This document shows, piece after piece, positions 7,344 through 18,039 of a stretch of DNA of 54,352 bases (positions within the stretch are counted from its first letter, which is position 1; the number at the start of each line of letters is the position of its first letter). This stretch comes from Nitrospira sp. GTDB taxonomy: Bacteria; Nitrospirota; Nitrospiria; Nitrospirales; Nitrospiraceae. The stretch lies in the NCBI GenBank assembly GCA_024330925.1, contig JANDJK010000005.1:1-54352 (forward strand), written 5' to 3'. A program made the position numbers and the translations under genes. A model generated the notes under the pieces. The model did not search any database, was not told the origin of the DNA, and saw only the letters and a program-made list of their open reading frames with translations.

Positions 7344-8822
7344 TTATTGAAGAGCGCGAACAGCTTGGGTTGCAAGGCTTACGAGTGGACCGGGATACAG
7401 TCCCAACACAATCACACCAGCAATTGCACAGGCCAGCACAATTGAGAGTGTAGGGGAAAGAATTAGACGAGGCAAGGTTTCTGTACCCTCTGCCGGTTCC
7501 CGCATGTACATCACCAGCACCACTCGGAGGTAGTAGTAGGCGGACACGACAGCAAAGACGAGCGCGATCACTGCCAGCCACGTAAGTCCTACCTCTACTG
7601 CCGACATGAAGACGTAAAATTTTCCAATGAACCCAGCCGTTGGTGGAATGCCAGCTAGCGATACCATGAACACCAGCATCATCAGGGCGCCAAGGGGATG
7701 ACGCTTGGCCAAGCCGGTGAAGTCATCGATTTCCTCTCCCTCAACGTCGCCCTTCCGCAGCATGGCGACAACGGCGAATGCACCGAACGTCATGAAGACA
7801 TAGACGGCGATATAGAGCAGCACGCTGGCCACGCTGGTGGCTTCGTGTCCTCTCTCCGCCGCCCATCCTGCTGCCACGACTCCTATCATGGCATAACCGG
7901 CGTGGGCGATGCTTGAATAGGCCAACATCCGTTTGATGTTGGTCTGAACAAGGGCGACGCTGTTTCCCAGCACGAGGGTAGCGACACAGAGGACAAGCAG
8001 CAGTACAGACCAATCGGTTTTGAAACTGCCTAGTCCGTCCAGGAAGACGCGGAGGAATGCGCCAAAACTGGCGGCTTTTGACGCGACAGCCATGAAGGCC
8101 GTAACCGAGGTAGGGGCGCCCTGATAGACGTCGGGCGTCCACATGTGAAATGGCACCAGGGCCAGCTTGAAACCAAATCCGGCCGTAAGAAGCACCGTGG
8201 CGACCAAGGGCAGTGGCGTATCCGATCCAGAGCCGGTGAGGGCTGATGCGATCACCGTCAGCCTCGTGCTGCCCGTTGCTCCGTAGAGCAGCGACACACC
8301 GTAGAGCATGATGCCGGAGGAGAATGCTCCCAAGACAAAATATTTCGCGGAGGCTTCAAGCGAACGGGGTTCCGGCCGTTTTAGTCCAGCCATCACATAA
8401 AGGGCAAGTGACATCAATTCCGTGCCTAGATAGATGGTCAGAAGATCCGTGGCTGACACCATCACCATCATTCCGGAGAGGGTCAACAATACCAAGGCGT
8501 AGTATTCGCCGATGTGCAGCCGTTCTTCTTTGAGGTACGAATGGGACAGTAAGACCGTCAGGCCAGCAACAAAGCACAGGAGGAGCTTCCAAAAAGAGCC
8601 ATAGTCGTCGATAGTGACCAGGCCGCCGAACGCTTCCGCTCTGTGCCCGATACGGAAAGCAATGAGTCCCATGCAGATAGCCAAAGTGCCCAGGCTCGGC
8701 CAGGCCAATCTCTGCCGGTGGGGAGGATCCAGGAGCGGTTCAACTGCCAAGACGGTACACGCCGCCAGCACGACCAGCAATTCGGGTAAGACGAGCAACA
8801 GATCTCCGAACGAAAATGTCAT
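7344..8822 (-). CDS. nuoN: NADH-quinone oxidoreductase subunit N
   Basis: NuoN is one of the three antiporter-like proton-pumping subunits in the membrane arm of complex I. The 492-residue protein is strongly hydrophobic with about 14 predicted helices. It carries the family signatures around AFMAVASKAASFGAFLR and NIKRMLAYSSIAHAGYAMIG. It is the last gene of the nuo operon and overlaps nuoM by 4 bases (ATGA), implying translational coupling. No clear intrinsic terminator follows. Beyond it lies the decay zone with two pseudogenes. Confidence 0.96.
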   Translation of the reverse strand: MTFSFGDLLLVLPELLVVLAACTVLAVEPLLDPPHRQRLAWPSLGTLAICMGLIAFRIGHRAEAFGGLVTIDDYGSFWKLLLCFVAGLTVLLSHSYLKEERLHIGEYYALVLLTLSGMMVMVSATDLLTIYLGTELMSLALYVMAGLKRPEPRSLEASAKYFVLGAFSSGIMLYGVSLLYGATGSTRLTVIASALTGSGSDTPLPLVATVLLTAGFGFKLALVPFHMWTPDVYQGAPTSVTAFMAVASKAASFGAFLRVFLDGLGSFKTDWSVLLLVLCVATLVLGNSVALVQTNIKRMLAYSSIAHAGYAMIGVVAAGWAAERGHEATSVASVLLYIAVYVFMTFGAFAVVAMLRKGDVEGEEIDDFTGLAKRHPLGALMMLVFMVSLAGIPPTAGFIGKFYVFMSAVEVGLTWLAVIALVFAVVSAYYYLRVVLVMYMREPAEGTETLPRLILSPTLSIVLACAIAGVIVLGLYPGPLVSLATQAVRALQ

Positions 8823-10480
8823 GAGAGATCCTCCCTCAACTGGGCATCAGGGCTGCCCCGGTCTAGGGAGCGTGGTTCGGCGGAGGAAGCTTCGTACGAG
8901 AAGGAGGACTCGGCCAGACCTCTCGTCCATCTGACGAAGTCCGATGGGTTGCCAGCGTCAGCGGGAGTTGGCGGGGGCAACGCATCATGATGCTGGGTGA
9001 CGGTTTCGGCTGAAACGGGCGCCGGAAGCAAGCGGGCCAGTACCTGATTGACACTGGAGTGCAGGCGGGTTACCAAGGGATTGGGGAACACCCCAATCAG
9101 AAAGACGAAGACGATGAGAGGGACGACCGTCGCCATTTCACGGCCATTCATGTCGCGGAGTTTCGGCAGAGAAGTGGGTGAGGGAACGCCGAAGGCGACC
9201 CGCTGGACCATCCAGAGCAAATAGGCGGCGGCGAGAATGATGCCCACCGACGCCACAGTTGCGGCGAACTTGTTGGCGAGGAAGGTGCCAGCCAGTACCA
9301 AGAATTCTCCAACGAAACTATTGGTCCCCGGCAGGCCAAGGGAGGAGAGGGCAAAAATAGTCAAGCAGGTGGCGTAGCGGGGCATCGGTTTGGCAAGCCC
9401 CACGTTGTCGGCAATGAGCCGGCTGTGGGTCCGTTCGTAAAGGATGCCGACCAAGAGAAAGAGGCCGCCGGTGGTGATGCCATGATTAATCATCTGTATT
9501 ACGGCACCTTCGATCCCCTGCAGGTTACACGTAAAGAGTCCCAGTGTGACGAATCCCATGTGGCTCACGCTCGAATAGGCGATGAGCTTTTTTAGATCGG
9601 TCTGAGCCAGCGCCATGTAGGCGCCGTAAATAATGGCGATGATCGACAAGGTAATCATGAGCGGGGTGAACACTTTGGACGCATCGGGAAGCATAGGCAG
9701 GCTGAATCGCAGGAATCCGTAGGTGCCCATTTTGAGCAGCACACTGGCAAGGATGACACTGCCCGCTGTGGGAGCCTCGACGTGGGCGTCGGGGAGCCAG
9801 GTGTGAAAGGGAAACATCGGAATTTTGACTGCAAAGGCGGCGAAGAAGGCGACGAACAACCACATCTGTAGAGCGGGAGAATAGGAAGCGCGACTTAAGC
9901 GAAGGATGTCGAAAGTGTCTGTCTGAGCGTACAGGACTAAAATCGCAACCAACAACAGGATACTGCCGGCAAGGGTATAGAGCACGAACTTTACCGTGGC
10001 ATAGAGCCGATTGGGGCCGCCCCACATGCCGATAAGGAGATACATTGGAATCAGCATTGCTTCCCAGAAAATGTAAAACAGCACGAAATCCAACGCAGCA
10101 AATACCCCGATCATGGCGCCCTCCATCACCAAGAGGAGAGCCATAAAGTCTCTGATTCGTGTTTCGATGGAATGCCAGGAGACTAAAACACACAGAGGTA
10201 GTAAGGCTGTCGTCATCAAGACGAGGGGGAAACTAATACCATCGAGTCCCACATGGTAGTGAACAGGAGGCCAGGCAATCCATGCGACCTGTTCGGTAAA
10301 CTGCATAGCGGCAGAGGAGGGGTCAAATTGCCACCAGAGGGGAACCGCGATGACTAACTCGGCCATTGTGATCCCCAAGGCAAGTGCACGAACGGCGGTC
10401 TTTGCTACCATGTACAACGCGGCAGCACCAGCTATTGGCAGGAAGATCAAGACTGTGACCCAGGGAAATGAATCCGCCAT
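8819..10480 (-). CDS. nuoM: NADH-quinone oxidoreductase subunit M
   Basis: This is an antiporter-like proton-pumping membrane subunit of complex I. From the ATG at 10480 (GAGGA seven bases upstream) it encodes 553 residues; an upstream in-frame start at 10519 would add an unlikely hydrophilic arginine-rich leader. The core has the expected helices and motifs (FHTWLPDAHVEAPTAGSVIL, LKKLIAYSSVSHMGF). The last 60 or so residues form a hydrophilic tail not typical of NuoM. Because the 3' end overlaps the nuoN start, the tail is real in sequence terms, but its role is unknown. Confidence 0.96.
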   Translation of the reverse strand: MADSFPWVTVLIFLPIAGAAALYMVAKTAVRALALGITMAELVIAVPLWWQFDPSSAAMQFTEQVAWIAWPPVHYHVGLDGISFPLVLMTTALLPLCVLVSWHSIETRIRDFMALLLVMEGAMIGVFAALDFVLFYIFWEAMLIPMYLLIGMWGGPNRLYATVKFVLYTLAGSILLLVAILVLYAQTDTFDILRLSRASYSPALQMWLFVAFFAAFAVKIPMFPFHTWLPDAHVEAPTAGSVILASVLLKMGTYGFLRFSLPMLPDASKVFTPLMITLSIIAIIYGAYMALAQTDLKKLIAYSSVSHMGFVTLGLFTCNLQGIEGAVIQMINHGITTGGLFLLVGILYERTHSRLIADNVGLAKPMPRYATCLTIFALSSLGLPGTNSFVGEFLVLAGTFLANKFAATVASVGIILAAAYLLWMVQRVAFGVPSPTSLPKLRDMNGREMATVVPLIVFVFLIGVFPNPLVTRLHSSVNQVLARLLPAPVSAETVTQHHDALPPPTPADAGNPSDFVRWTRGLAESSFSYEASSAEPRSLDRGSPDAQLREDLS

Positions 10481-10518
10481 GCAATTCCTCGTTGAGCGAC
10501 GACGAACGGTCGCCGCCA

Positions 10519-12435
10519 TTACAACAGCAACACGATTGTCACCATCACAACGAGACCGGTTGCCATCGCCAACGCATAGTGTTGTGTTTCCCCACTTTGT
10601 AGTAAGCGAAGGAGCTTTCCTCCTCTCGCTACGGCCCGTCCCACGCCGTTGACGGCTCTATCGATCATACCAACGTCGATCCGTTGCCATAATGAGGAAG
10701 CCGCGGATAAGGTTGTGTGCACAAACAGCCGGTTGTAAGCTTCGTCCACGTACCATTTGTTCAAGGATCCCTGGTACAGACGGTTCCACTGTTGGGCCAG
10801 ATGGCTTGGCAGAGGGGGGTTGAGCACATAGAGATAGTAGGCACTGGCGATACCAGCAAGACCAGCCACGGTTGCTCCAACCATGATACCGATGCCGGCG
10901 GTGCTGTGGGATTCTCCGGGGGCGCCGGCCGATGCTGCGAGAGAGCTGCTCGCAAACACCGGTTCCAATAACGAGGGGATCCCGAGGTAGCCGGTCAGGA
11001 TGCTCAATACTGCTAGGATGACAAGAGGTCCGGTGATCACGACGGACGGTTCATGCACGTGAGGGGCATGGTGCGGATCGACGCGCGATGGGCCCCAAAA
11101 CATCACAAAGACCAGCCGGAAACTGTAAAAAGCCGTCAGGAAGGCGGTGATAAGCCCGGCAAGAGCAAGCACTTGCCCCAAGAGGCCCGAAGACCAAGCG
11201 GCGACCAAAATCTCGTCCTTACTGAAGAACCCCGCTGTCAGGGGGAATCCAGCCAAAGCGAGGGATCCCACTACGAACGTCCAATAGGTAATCGGCAGCT
11301 TGTCTTTAAGCCCACCCATCTTGCGCAGGTCCTGTTCGTGGTGCAGCGCGATGATGACCGATCCACACCCCAGGAACAGCAACGCTTTGAAAGCGCCATG
11401 GGTCAATAGGTGATACATGCCAGACACATAGGCGCCAAGCCCGCAGGCCATCATCATGTAGCCCAGTTGGCTGACGGTTGAGTACGCCACCACCCGCTTG
11501 ATGTCCGTCTGGGTCAGTGCGATGGTTGCCCCCAAGACCATTGTGACAGCGCCGACTATAGCCACGACATCCATGGCGAAGGGGGAGAGATTGTAAATTG
11601 GCGCCAGCCGGGCCACCATGAAGACGCCGGCGGTGACCATTGTCGCCGCATGGATCAAAGCTGAGATGGGCGTTGGCCCTTCCATGGCATCCGGTAACCA
11701 CACATGGAGGGGAATCTGTGCCGACTTGCCGATTGCGCCGGTGAAGAGTAGAAGGCAGAGAAGGGTCAGGATCGAAACGTCCCACCTTCCCCCCAGAGGA
11801 GCCAGAAGGTTAATCGTCTGTCCTGCCATTTCGTATGCTCTGGTGAAAATATCGTCATAGTTCAAGGAGCCAAAGGTGGCCCATGTCAACAGCATCCCAA
11901 GCAGAAACCCAAAATCGCCAATGCGATTGACCAGGAATGCCTTCGTCGCCGCCGCACAGGCGGAAGGGCGTTCATACCAATGGCCGATCAACAGGTATGA
12001 ACAGAGGCCGACTGCTTCCCAAAAGATAAACAGTTGCAACAGATTGTCAGCCAGCACGAGCATGAGCATCGAAAAAGTGAACAAGGCAATGTAGCTAAAG
12101 AATCGGGCGTATCCTGGTTCGCCGTGCATGTACCCAATGGTATAGACGTGGACAAGTGAACTGACGACGGTGACTAACAAGAGCATCACGGCTGTGAGCC
12201 GGTCAATCGACAGGCCAATATGAATGTCTAACGACCCGGCGATCAGCCAGCTATAGAGTGGGATTGTGATATTGTGTCCGTCAATTGCATCGAGGGACAC
12301 AGTGATAGACAACAAACACGACAACACCACGGCCGGGACGGCGACTAGGTGCGCCTTCTCCTTGATCCAGTGACCGGCGAGGCCCAGGATGAGAAAGGAC
12401 GTAAAAGGTAAGAGAGGGATCAAGACGTAAGGCAT
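10519..12435 (-). CDS. nuoL: NADH-quinone oxidoreductase subunit L
   Basis: This is the distal antiporter-like subunit of complex I, carrying the long lateral helix that braces the membrane arm. It has about 638 residues, the usual NuoL size. Signatures include LHVWLPDAMEGPTPISALIH and IKRVVAYSTVSQLGYMM. A GTG three codons upstream (12444) is an alternative start, and neither has a strong ribosome-binding site. The C-terminal part has the less conserved NuoL pattern ending in a hydrophobic anchor. It lies between nuoK and nuoM in the standard order. Confidence 0.96.
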   Translation of the reverse strand: MPYVLIPLLPFTSFLILGLAGHWIKEKAHLVAVPAVVLSCLLSITVSLDAIDGHNITIPLYSWLIAGSLDIHIGLSIDRLTAVMLLLVTVVSSLVHVYTIGYMHGEPGYARFFSYIALFTFSMLMLVLADNLLQLFIFWEAVGLCSYLLIGHWYERPSACAAATKAFLVNRIGDFGFLLGMLLTWATFGSLNYDDIFTRAYEMAGQTINLLAPLGGRWDVSILTLLCLLLFTGAIGKSAQIPLHVWLPDAMEGPTPISALIHAATMVTAGVFMVARLAPIYNLSPFAMDVVAIVGAVTMVLGATIALTQTDIKRVVAYSTVSQLGYMMMACGLGAYVSGMYHLLTHGAFKALLFLGCGSVIIALHHEQDLRKMGGLKDKLPITYWTFVVGSLALAGFPLTAGFFSKDEILVAAWSSGLLGQVLALAGLITAFLTAFYSFRLVFVMFWGPSRVDPHHAPHVHEPSVVITGPLVILAVLSILTGYLGIPSLLEPVFASSSLAASAGAPGESHSTAGIGIMVGATVAGLAGIASAYYLYVLNPPLPSHLAQQWNRLYQGSLNKWYVDEAYNRLFVHTTLSAASSLWQRIDVGMIDRAVNGVGRAVARGGKLLRLLQSGETQHYALAMATGLVVMVTIVLLL

Positions 12436-12547
12436 GGTCAGCACGTCGGTGTCGGCATTGGTGACTGGTCGAATGGCAAAGACAGGAATCCTACCATGAT
12501 TGCAAAGGAGAAGAATAGCGGTCTGCCCCTTCTCAAAGACACAGTTG

Positions 12548-12853
12548 TTACCATTTCAGCAATTTGAAATCTTCGATATTGATCGATTCTTTCGATCGAT
12601 GCAGAGCGATGATAATTGCCAGGCCAACTGCGACCTCTGCTGCCGCCACCGTCAAGGCAAAGAACACGAAAACCTGCCCTCCCAAATCCTCTAAATAGCG
12701 AGAAAACGCCACGAAATTGATGTTTGTGGCGTTTAACATCAACTCGACCGACAAAAGAATGGCAATGATGTTGCGACGAATCAATACGCCGACTACTCCC
12801 GTTAAAAAAACTACGGCGCTCAAGATGACATAGTATGAGAGCGGAATGGTCAT
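12548..12853 (-). CDS. nuoK: NADH-quinone oxidoreductase subunit K
   Basis: NuoK is a small three-helix membrane subunit of complex I, and its 101 residues match the family. The conserved glutamate needed for proton translocation is in helix 2 ([10 protein letters not shown]), and a second acidic residue follows in helix 3 (AAEVAVGLA). It is separated from nuoJ upstream by 140 bases containing a strong hairpin, an unusually wide gap for this operon. Confidence 0.95.
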   Translation of the reverse strand: MTIPLSYYVILSAVVFLTGVVGVLIRRNIIAILLSVELMLNATNINFVAFSRYLEDLGGQVFVFFALTVAAAEVAVGLAIIIALHRSKESINIEDFKLLKW

Positions 12854-12900
12854 AGGGTAACCGACTTCATAGAAGATTTGTTGAAGAATGGTTCATGCAT

Positions 12901-12927
12901 CGAGGGAGCCTGGGGGGCCAGGCCTCG
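12901..12927. repeat. Hairpin in the nuoJ-nuoK gap
   Basis: CGAGG-gag-CCTGG-GGGG-CCAGG-CCTCG forms two stacked perfect 5-bp stems with a 3-base bulge and a 4-base loop. No T-tract follows on the minus strand, so a processing or mRNA-stability role is more likely than full termination inside the operon. Confidence 0.5.
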
Positions 12928-12993
12928 GCTGTCATGGCTATTGCCACGCTGCTCACCTCGTATTGACTGAATCGTAAATCCCTCCGCAATAGG

Positions 12994-13506
12994 TTATGCT
13001 CCCTGCCTGCCGATGTCCCGCTTGGCCAGCATGATGGCGCCAATCATGGCTACCAGGAGGATCAATGAGGCCACTTCAAAGGGAAACAGATATGTTGAGA
13101 AAAGTGTCAGGCCGATTGCACGAGTATTGTCTTCTCCGGAGTTCATGGGAGCAGCGGCAAGTGGATCAGTTGCTCCTGGATCCACGCCGGCAAACAGCAC
13201 CATCAATTCCAGAAACAGAGGACAGCACAAGATCACAGCCATCTGCCATTGACGGTGATACCGATCGTCTTGTTTGCTGTTCAGCAGCATGAGGACGAAC
13301 AGGTAGAGGACTAAAATGGCGCCGGCGTAAACGATAATCTGGACTGCAGCCAGGAACTCTGCGTGGAGAGTGATATACAGCCCTGCAACATGGAAGAACA
13401 TGACCAACAACGAAAGAACACTATAGACTGGGTTACGGAGTGCCACCACCAAGACGGCGGCAACGGCAATCACGCCTGCAAAATATCCGAAGACCAACTG
13501 CGCCAC
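12994..13506 (-). CDS. nuoJ: NADH-quinone oxidoreductase subunit J
   Basis: NuoJ is a five-helix membrane subunit of complex I, here 170 residues. The conserved third helix with its glycine/tyrosine-rich motif (IIVYAGAILVLYLFVLMLL) is clear; in known structures it undergoes the pi-bulge transition during coupling. The start is a GTG at 13506 with AGGAG eight bases upstream. It follows nuoI by 78 bases. Confidence 0.95.
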   Translation of the reverse strand: MAQLVFGYFAGVIAVAAVLVVALRNPVYSVLSLLVMFFHVAGLYITLHAEFLAAVQIIVYAGAILVLYLFVLMLLNSKQDDRYHRQWQMAVILCCPLFLELMVLFAGVDPGATDPLAAAPMNSGEDNTRAIGLTLFSTYLFPFEVASLILLVAMIGAIMLAKRDIGRQGA

Positions 13507-13584
13507 AAGTTACACTCCTCTCTGACCAACGGCACACGCCTGTGTACGGCATTCTCGGTTCGACCTTGTAGGGGCAACGGGCCG

Positions 13585-14127
13585 TTACGCCGGCTTTTGC
13601 GGCATGTGCTTGAACGCCACGTTGAAGAATGCCGTGTTGGGGTGTTGGAGCTCCAAGCGTTTCTCGCGGACGGGGAAGGAACGGTCACCGATCGCCAGTA
13701 ACTGCTGTTTGTTCAGGTGGAGCTGCCGTTTGTCGTATACTGCCCACTCGAACTCCCGCGTCATGCCTAATGCGTCGACGGGGCAGGCGTCCACGCACAT
13801 GCCGCAAAACAGGCAACGGGTCATGTCCATGTAGTACTCTTTGGCGTAGCGTTTGGTAGGCTCACCGGGCACTTCGGCGCTGACCACGCGAATCACACGG
13901 GAGGGGCACGCCGCCTCGCACAGGTCGCAGCCGACGCATTTCTCCGTTCCGTCATCGTAGCGCAATAGGGCTAGCATGCCGCGATAGTTCTCCGGCAACA
14001 TCCGCTTTTCGTGCGGATATTGCAACGTGATTGGCCTGTAGCGCAGCAAATGTCCAAGCGTGGTTTTCATGCCCACAAGGATTTCATAGAGTGTGATGGT
14101 TTTGAGCCATTGTTTGAGCTTGTTCAT
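13585..14127 (-). CDS. nuoI: NADH-quinone oxidoreductase subunit I (two 4Fe-4S clusters)
   Basis: NuoI carries electrons through clusters N6a and N6b towards N2. Two ferredoxin-type motifs are visible: C64, C67, C70 and C74 (CVGCDLCEAAC), and C105, C108, C111 and C115 (CLFCGMCVDAC). The 180-residue protein begins with an amphipathic, positively charged helix typical of its membrane contact. It lies 18 bases after nuoH. Confidence 0.96.
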   Translation of the reverse strand: MNKLKQWLKTITLYEILVGMKTTLGHLLRYRPITLQYPHEKRMLPENYRGMLALLRYDDGTEKCVGCDLCEAACPSRVIRVVSAEVPGEPTKRYAKEYYMDMTRCLFCGMCVDACPVDALGMTREFEWAVYDKRQLHLNKQQLLAIGDRSFPVREKRLELQHPNTAFFNVAFKHMPQKPA

Positions 14128-14145
14128 ACAACGTGCTCTCGGCCG

Positions 14146-15219
14146 TTAGGCGTTTGGAAACAAGTAAACTGCAATGGAGGTGATGACAATGTTTGCCAAC
14201 GCGATCGGCAGCATCACCTTCCAGCCGAACCGCATCAACTGATCGTAGCGCAGGCGCGGCAATGTGGCGCGCAGCCAGAAAAAGAGAAACAGAAAGAAAT
14301 AGGTTTTGGCCGCAAACCACATGGTGTGTTCGATCCAGGCCAGGGAAGGTAGTCCCAGGCGGTCAAGGATGGTACCGGGGTAGGGGGCGTTCCATCCACC
14401 AAGAAACATCGCGGCCGCGATGCACGAAACCAAGATCATATTGGCATACTCGGCGAGGTAGAAAAAGGCAAAACGCAGACCGCTGTATTCGGTGAAAAAG
14501 CCCGCCACCAATTCGCTTTCGGCTTCGGGGAGATCAAACGGAACGCGGTTGGTTTCGGCCACTGCCGAAATCACATAGACCACGAACGCAACAATCTGGG
14601 GAACTGGTAAGGCAAAGAGGTACCAATGCCAGAACCATCCCGATTGGGCGTTGGTGATTTTCACCAGGCTCAACGAACCGGCCAGGATGATGACGCCGAT
14701 AATGGCGAGCCCGACGTTCAACTCGTAACTAATCACTTGCGCGGCCGATCGAAGGCCACCAAGCAGCGAATATTTGCTGTTGGAGGCCCATCCCCCCAAG
14801 ATGATTCCGTATGCTCCGATGGAGGCGAAGGCTAGGATGTAGAGGATACCGATGTTGATGTCGCTAATCACGAAGGGTTTGTAAACGATGCCGTTGATTT
14901 CGAGTGTCCAATCTGGCCCCCAGGGAATGACGGCAAATCCGATGAAGGCCGGAATCAACGCCAGCAGCGGTGCTACCGTGAAAAGCAATTTGTTTGCTCC
15001 CGCTGGCACGATGTCTTCCTTGAAGAATAACTTGATGGCGTCAGCGAACGGTTGAAGGATGCCGTAGGGACCGACTTCCATGGGGCCCATCCGGTCCTGC
15101 ATCCAACCCAAGATCTTCCGTTCGGCTAGGGTCAGAATGAGTACGGTCACAATGATGATTGCGACAACAACGGCAATTTGAATCAATGAGAGAGTCAAGC
15201 GCAAACCTAGTTCGCTCAC
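14146..15219 (-). CDS. nuoH: NADH-quinone oxidoreductase subunit H
   Basis: NuoH is the membrane subunit that forms most of the quinone-binding chamber at the junction of the two arms. I choose the GTG at 15219 (AGGAG seven bases upstream; protein begins with SELGLRL), giving 357 residues. The frame is open to 15348, but that leader is not NuoH-like and has no comparable site. Signatures: [14 protein letters not shown] near the N-terminus and the acidic loop [18 protein letters not shown] that lines the quinone tunnel. Confidence 0.95.
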   Translation of the reverse strand: MSELGLRLTLSLIQIAVVVAIIIVTVLILTLAERKILGWMQDRMGPMEVGPYGILQPFADAIKLFFKEDIVPAGANKLLFTVAPLLALIPAFIGFAVIPWGPDWTLEINGIVYKPFVISDINIGILYILAFASIGAYGIILGGWASNSKYSLLGGLRSAAQVISYELNVGLAIIGVIILAGSLSLVKITNAQSGWFWHWYLFALPVPQIVAFVVYVISAVAETNRVPFDLPEAESELVAGFFTEYSGLRFAFFYLAEYANMILVSCIAAAMFLGGWNAPYPGTILDRLGLPSLAWIEHTMWFAAKTYFFLFLFFWLRATLPRLRYDQLMRFGWKVMLPIALANIVITSIAVYLFPNA

Positions 15220-15275
15220 AAGACAACTCCTGGCTATAGGGCTCGTGGCCCTCACTATGAAACAGAACAACGCAT

Positions 15276-17969
15276 TTATGCAACCTTCACGATAGAAACC
15301 GACGTCGTTCGGAAGGCCGGCACGCGGGTGACCGGATCGATCGTACAATCAAACAACTGCATGACTTCCGAACCAAAGTGGTTCGGAAACCAGGCCCATC
15401 CTGGAGGGACGCGGGGCATAATCTTAACAGTAGTTGTGAATTCTCCCCGTATGTTGGATAGCCGTACCCGATCGCCGTTGTTGAGCATGAAGCGGTTTGC
15501 ATCACGGGGGCTAATCCGCAGTGTCCCCTCCGGTTCCACCAGAAGCAGGCCCTTTGCCTTTGCGGAAAACTTGCCAGAATGAAATAAGCTATGTGTCAAT
15601 TCCAGCTGCAGGGTCCCATCAGCGAGCTTCTGGTGGGGAAGGAGACGATACCGCTCCCCGAGATTGTGTCTGTAGCTGTCGGTCAGATAGCGCGTGATGG
15701 CCGAAGCCTCGACTCGGGGCATCATCGGTGATGGTCCAAGCACTCCATAACCGGGAATCACTTCCCGGATCTCCTTCAGAATGTCCCGGCTTTCCGCATA
15801 GTCCATTGGGGTTCCCAGCAAAGATGACAAGGCGGCCATGATTTCCCAATCAGGACGGCTTTCGCCGATAGGTTCAATGGCCGGACGAATGGCTTGGACA
15901 TGGCCCTCTGTGTTCGTGAATGTGCCAGCCTTTTCCAAGGAAGAAGCGGCTGGCAGGACCACATGTGCAAGAGCGGCAGTGTCCGTCAAAAAGAGTTCCT
16001 GGCAGACCAGCAGTTCCAATTTTCGCAAAGCATCATGGGCGCGCACTTGGGCAGGGAGGCTCGCTACAGGATTTTCGCCAACGATAAACATGGCCTTCAG
16101 GATCCCAGCTCTAGCCTGATCCAACATCTCAACCAGGGAAGCGCCGCCTGCAACGGGTGTGTCACTTGTCCATGACGACAGGATCCGTTCCCGCTCTGTG
16201 CGGGCAGAGCTGTCGCAAGGGCCCGGCAGAAACTCAGGGGCGGCTCCCATTTCAATAGCGCCCTGTTCGTTGTTTTCCTCCGCGAGCGGAGCGAAGCCGC
16301 AACCACCTCGATCCAGTTTGCCGGTTAAGAGCAGTAGATCAAAAAGGTTGAGGCAATTGCCGTAGCCACCTGTCTGTCGCAAAAGAGACTGTCCGGTAAG
16401 CACCACGACACGTTGTCCCTCCGCAAGCAGTTTGGCCGCGGCGGCGAACCACGCAGCATCCTGACCGGTAGTGGCCTGGAGTGCTTCCCACTTGATCGGA
16501 GCAAGGGCCTCCGAAAGGTCACGGACATAGGTGGGATGACGTTGGGTCAGATCCGCGTGGATCCAGTTGTTCTCGACGACGGCTTTCAAGAGGCCAAGGA
16601 TGGCATTGCACATATACGTCGAGGGGACAGAACAGTGCAGGGACGACAAGTTGGCGATGTTGCTGATCGGCTCAATGGAGGGCTCCAGGGGTTCAATCGT
16701 GATCAGCGATGCGCGCTGTTTTTTAACTGCCTCCTTGACCCGCAATCCGGTAACCGGATTGGTTTCTGTGATGTTGGTTCCCACCAGCAACAGGACATCG
16801 GCTGCGACAATGTCCTCGAAACTGACCGTCCATCGATGAACACCTTGCACAGCTCGCATGGCGTGGACGGCATTGAGAAGACCATATCGTGCACTGCTGT
16901 CGATGTTGTTGGTGCCGATCGTCACACGCATGAATTTTTGAAACACGTACAACTCTTCATTAGTACAGCGGCTTGAGATCAAACCGCCAAAACTTTGCCC
17001 TCCATAAGTCTGCTTGATCGTGCTGACTCGTTCAGCGATAAACGCTAGCGCTTCCTCCCAGGTCGCTACAGTGAGCGTATCATTACGCCGAATGAGCGGG
17101 TGGGTGAGTCGAGCCGGATGACTGACTGCATGAAAGCCAAAGAAGCCTCTGACGCAGAGGTCGCCGTTGTTGCGTCCTGCTCCCCACGCCGAATTGACCT
17201 CGATCAGCTCCTGTCCTTTTGTTTGGACCGTCATCTGGCAACCGTCTGCGCAGTAGCCGCAGATGGTGTCGGCTCGCTTGAGCATCCACGGCCGGTACTC
17301 GTACATCGACAGCCGGCTGGTGATGGCGCCAACCGGACAGATCTGCACGCAGCCACCACAAAACTCGCAGTGCAGGGGGTGTGGGCCGAAGTGTTTGATC
17401 TCGGTCAAAGTACCGCGTCCCACAGGAGCCAACGCCTTGACGTCCATGACCTCGTTGCAATACCGGACGCAACGCAGGCACTGGACGCAACGATTCATCT
17501 GCGTTTCAATCAAGGGGCTGAAATATTCTTTTTGAAAGACGCGCTTGATCTCGATAAAGCGGCTAGTCGTGGGCGTATATTGGTGGGAGAAGTCCTGAAG
17601 ATCGCACCGTCCCCCTTGGTCGCAGACCGGACAGTCCAAGGGATGATTGGACAGGATGAATTCTAGCACCGACTTATGGGCGTCGTTGACGACGGGAGTG
17701 GCCGTCCGCACGTTCATTCCCTCTTCCACGAGGGTGCTGCACGCCGTTTGAAGTTTGGGCATTTTTTCGATTTCCACTAAGCACATCCGACAATTGGCAT
17801 CGGGCTTCAGCTTGGGGTGATAACAGAAATGCGGAATCATGACGCCAACGCGACGGGCTGCCTCGATGACCAAAGTCCCTTTGGGAACATGGACGGTGAT
17901 GCCGTCGATGGTGAGGCGCACCAGCGGACCGGTTTGCTGACTGGTGGACTGTGATGCAAGTGTTGTCAT
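15276..17969 (-). CDS. nuoG: NADH-quinone oxidoreductase subunit G
   Basis: NuoG is the largest peripheral-arm subunit, carrying clusters N1b, N4, N5 and often N7. The N-terminus has a 2Fe-2S ferredoxin domain (HFCYHPK...CRMCLVEIE), then [14 protein letters not shown], then a two-cluster segment ([23 protein letters not shown]). A molybdopterin-oxidoreductase-like domain follows. It begins with CGYCADGC and a further Cys about 27 residues on, the arrangement that binds the extra N7 cluster. I place the start at the ATG 17969 (897 residues). An in-frame TTG at 18068, inside the nuoF 3' end, is possible but has no ribosome-binding site. Molybdenum cofactor is not bound in known NuoG proteins. 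Confidence 0.94.
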   Translation of the reverse strand: MTTLASQSTSQQTGPLVRLTIDGITVHVPKGTLVIEAARRVGVMIPHFCYHPKLKPDANCRMCLVEIEKMPKLQTACSTLVEEGMNVRTATPVVNDAHKSVLEFILSNHPLDCPVCDQGGRCDLQDFSHQYTPTTSRFIEIKRVFQKEYFSPLIETQMNRCVQCLRCVRYCNEVMDVKALAPVGRGTLTEIKHFGPHPLHCEFCGGCVQICPVGAITSRLSMYEYRPWMLKRADTICGYCADGCQMTVQTKGQELIEVNSAWGAGRNNGDLCVRGFFGFHAVSHPARLTHPLIRRNDTLTVATWEEALAFIAERVSTIKQTYGGQSFGGLISSRCTNEELYVFQKFMRVTIGTNNIDSSARYGLLNAVHAMRAVQGVHRWTVSFEDIVAADVLLLVGTNITETNPVTGLRVKEAVKKQRASLITIEPLEPSIEPISNIANLSSLHCSVPSTYMCNAILGLLKAVVENNWIHADLTQRHPTYVRDLSEALAPIKWEALQATTGQDAAWFAAAAKLLAEGQRVVVLTGQSLLRQTGGYGNCLNLFDLLLLTGKLDRGGCGFAPLAEENNEQGAIEMGAAPEFLPGPCDSSARTERERILSSWTSDTPVAGGASLVEMLDQARAGILKAMFIVGENPVASLPAQVRAHDALRKLELLVCQELFLTDTAALAHVVLPAASSLEKAGTFTNTEGHVQAIRPAIEPIGESRPDWEIMAALSSLLGTPMDYAESRDILKEIREVIPGYGVLGPSPMMPRVEASAITRYLTDSYRHNLGERYRLLPHQKLADGTLQLELTHSLFHSGKFSAKAKGLLLVEPEGTLRISPRDANRFMLNNGDRVRLSNIRGEFTTTVKIMPRVPPGWAWFPNHFGSEVMQLFDCTIDPVTRVPAFRTTSVSIVKVA

Positions 17970-18039
17970 TGCGAGTGTTGCCCGCTTCCGTTTTTCCCTG
18001 CCTGGAGTCGCCGGTTGCCTCGGTGAGGCGATCGGTGAC

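Noticed and set aside
15220..15348. Upstream NuoH extension
   Set aside because: Not NuoH-like; the GTG at 15219 has a well-placed AGGAG.
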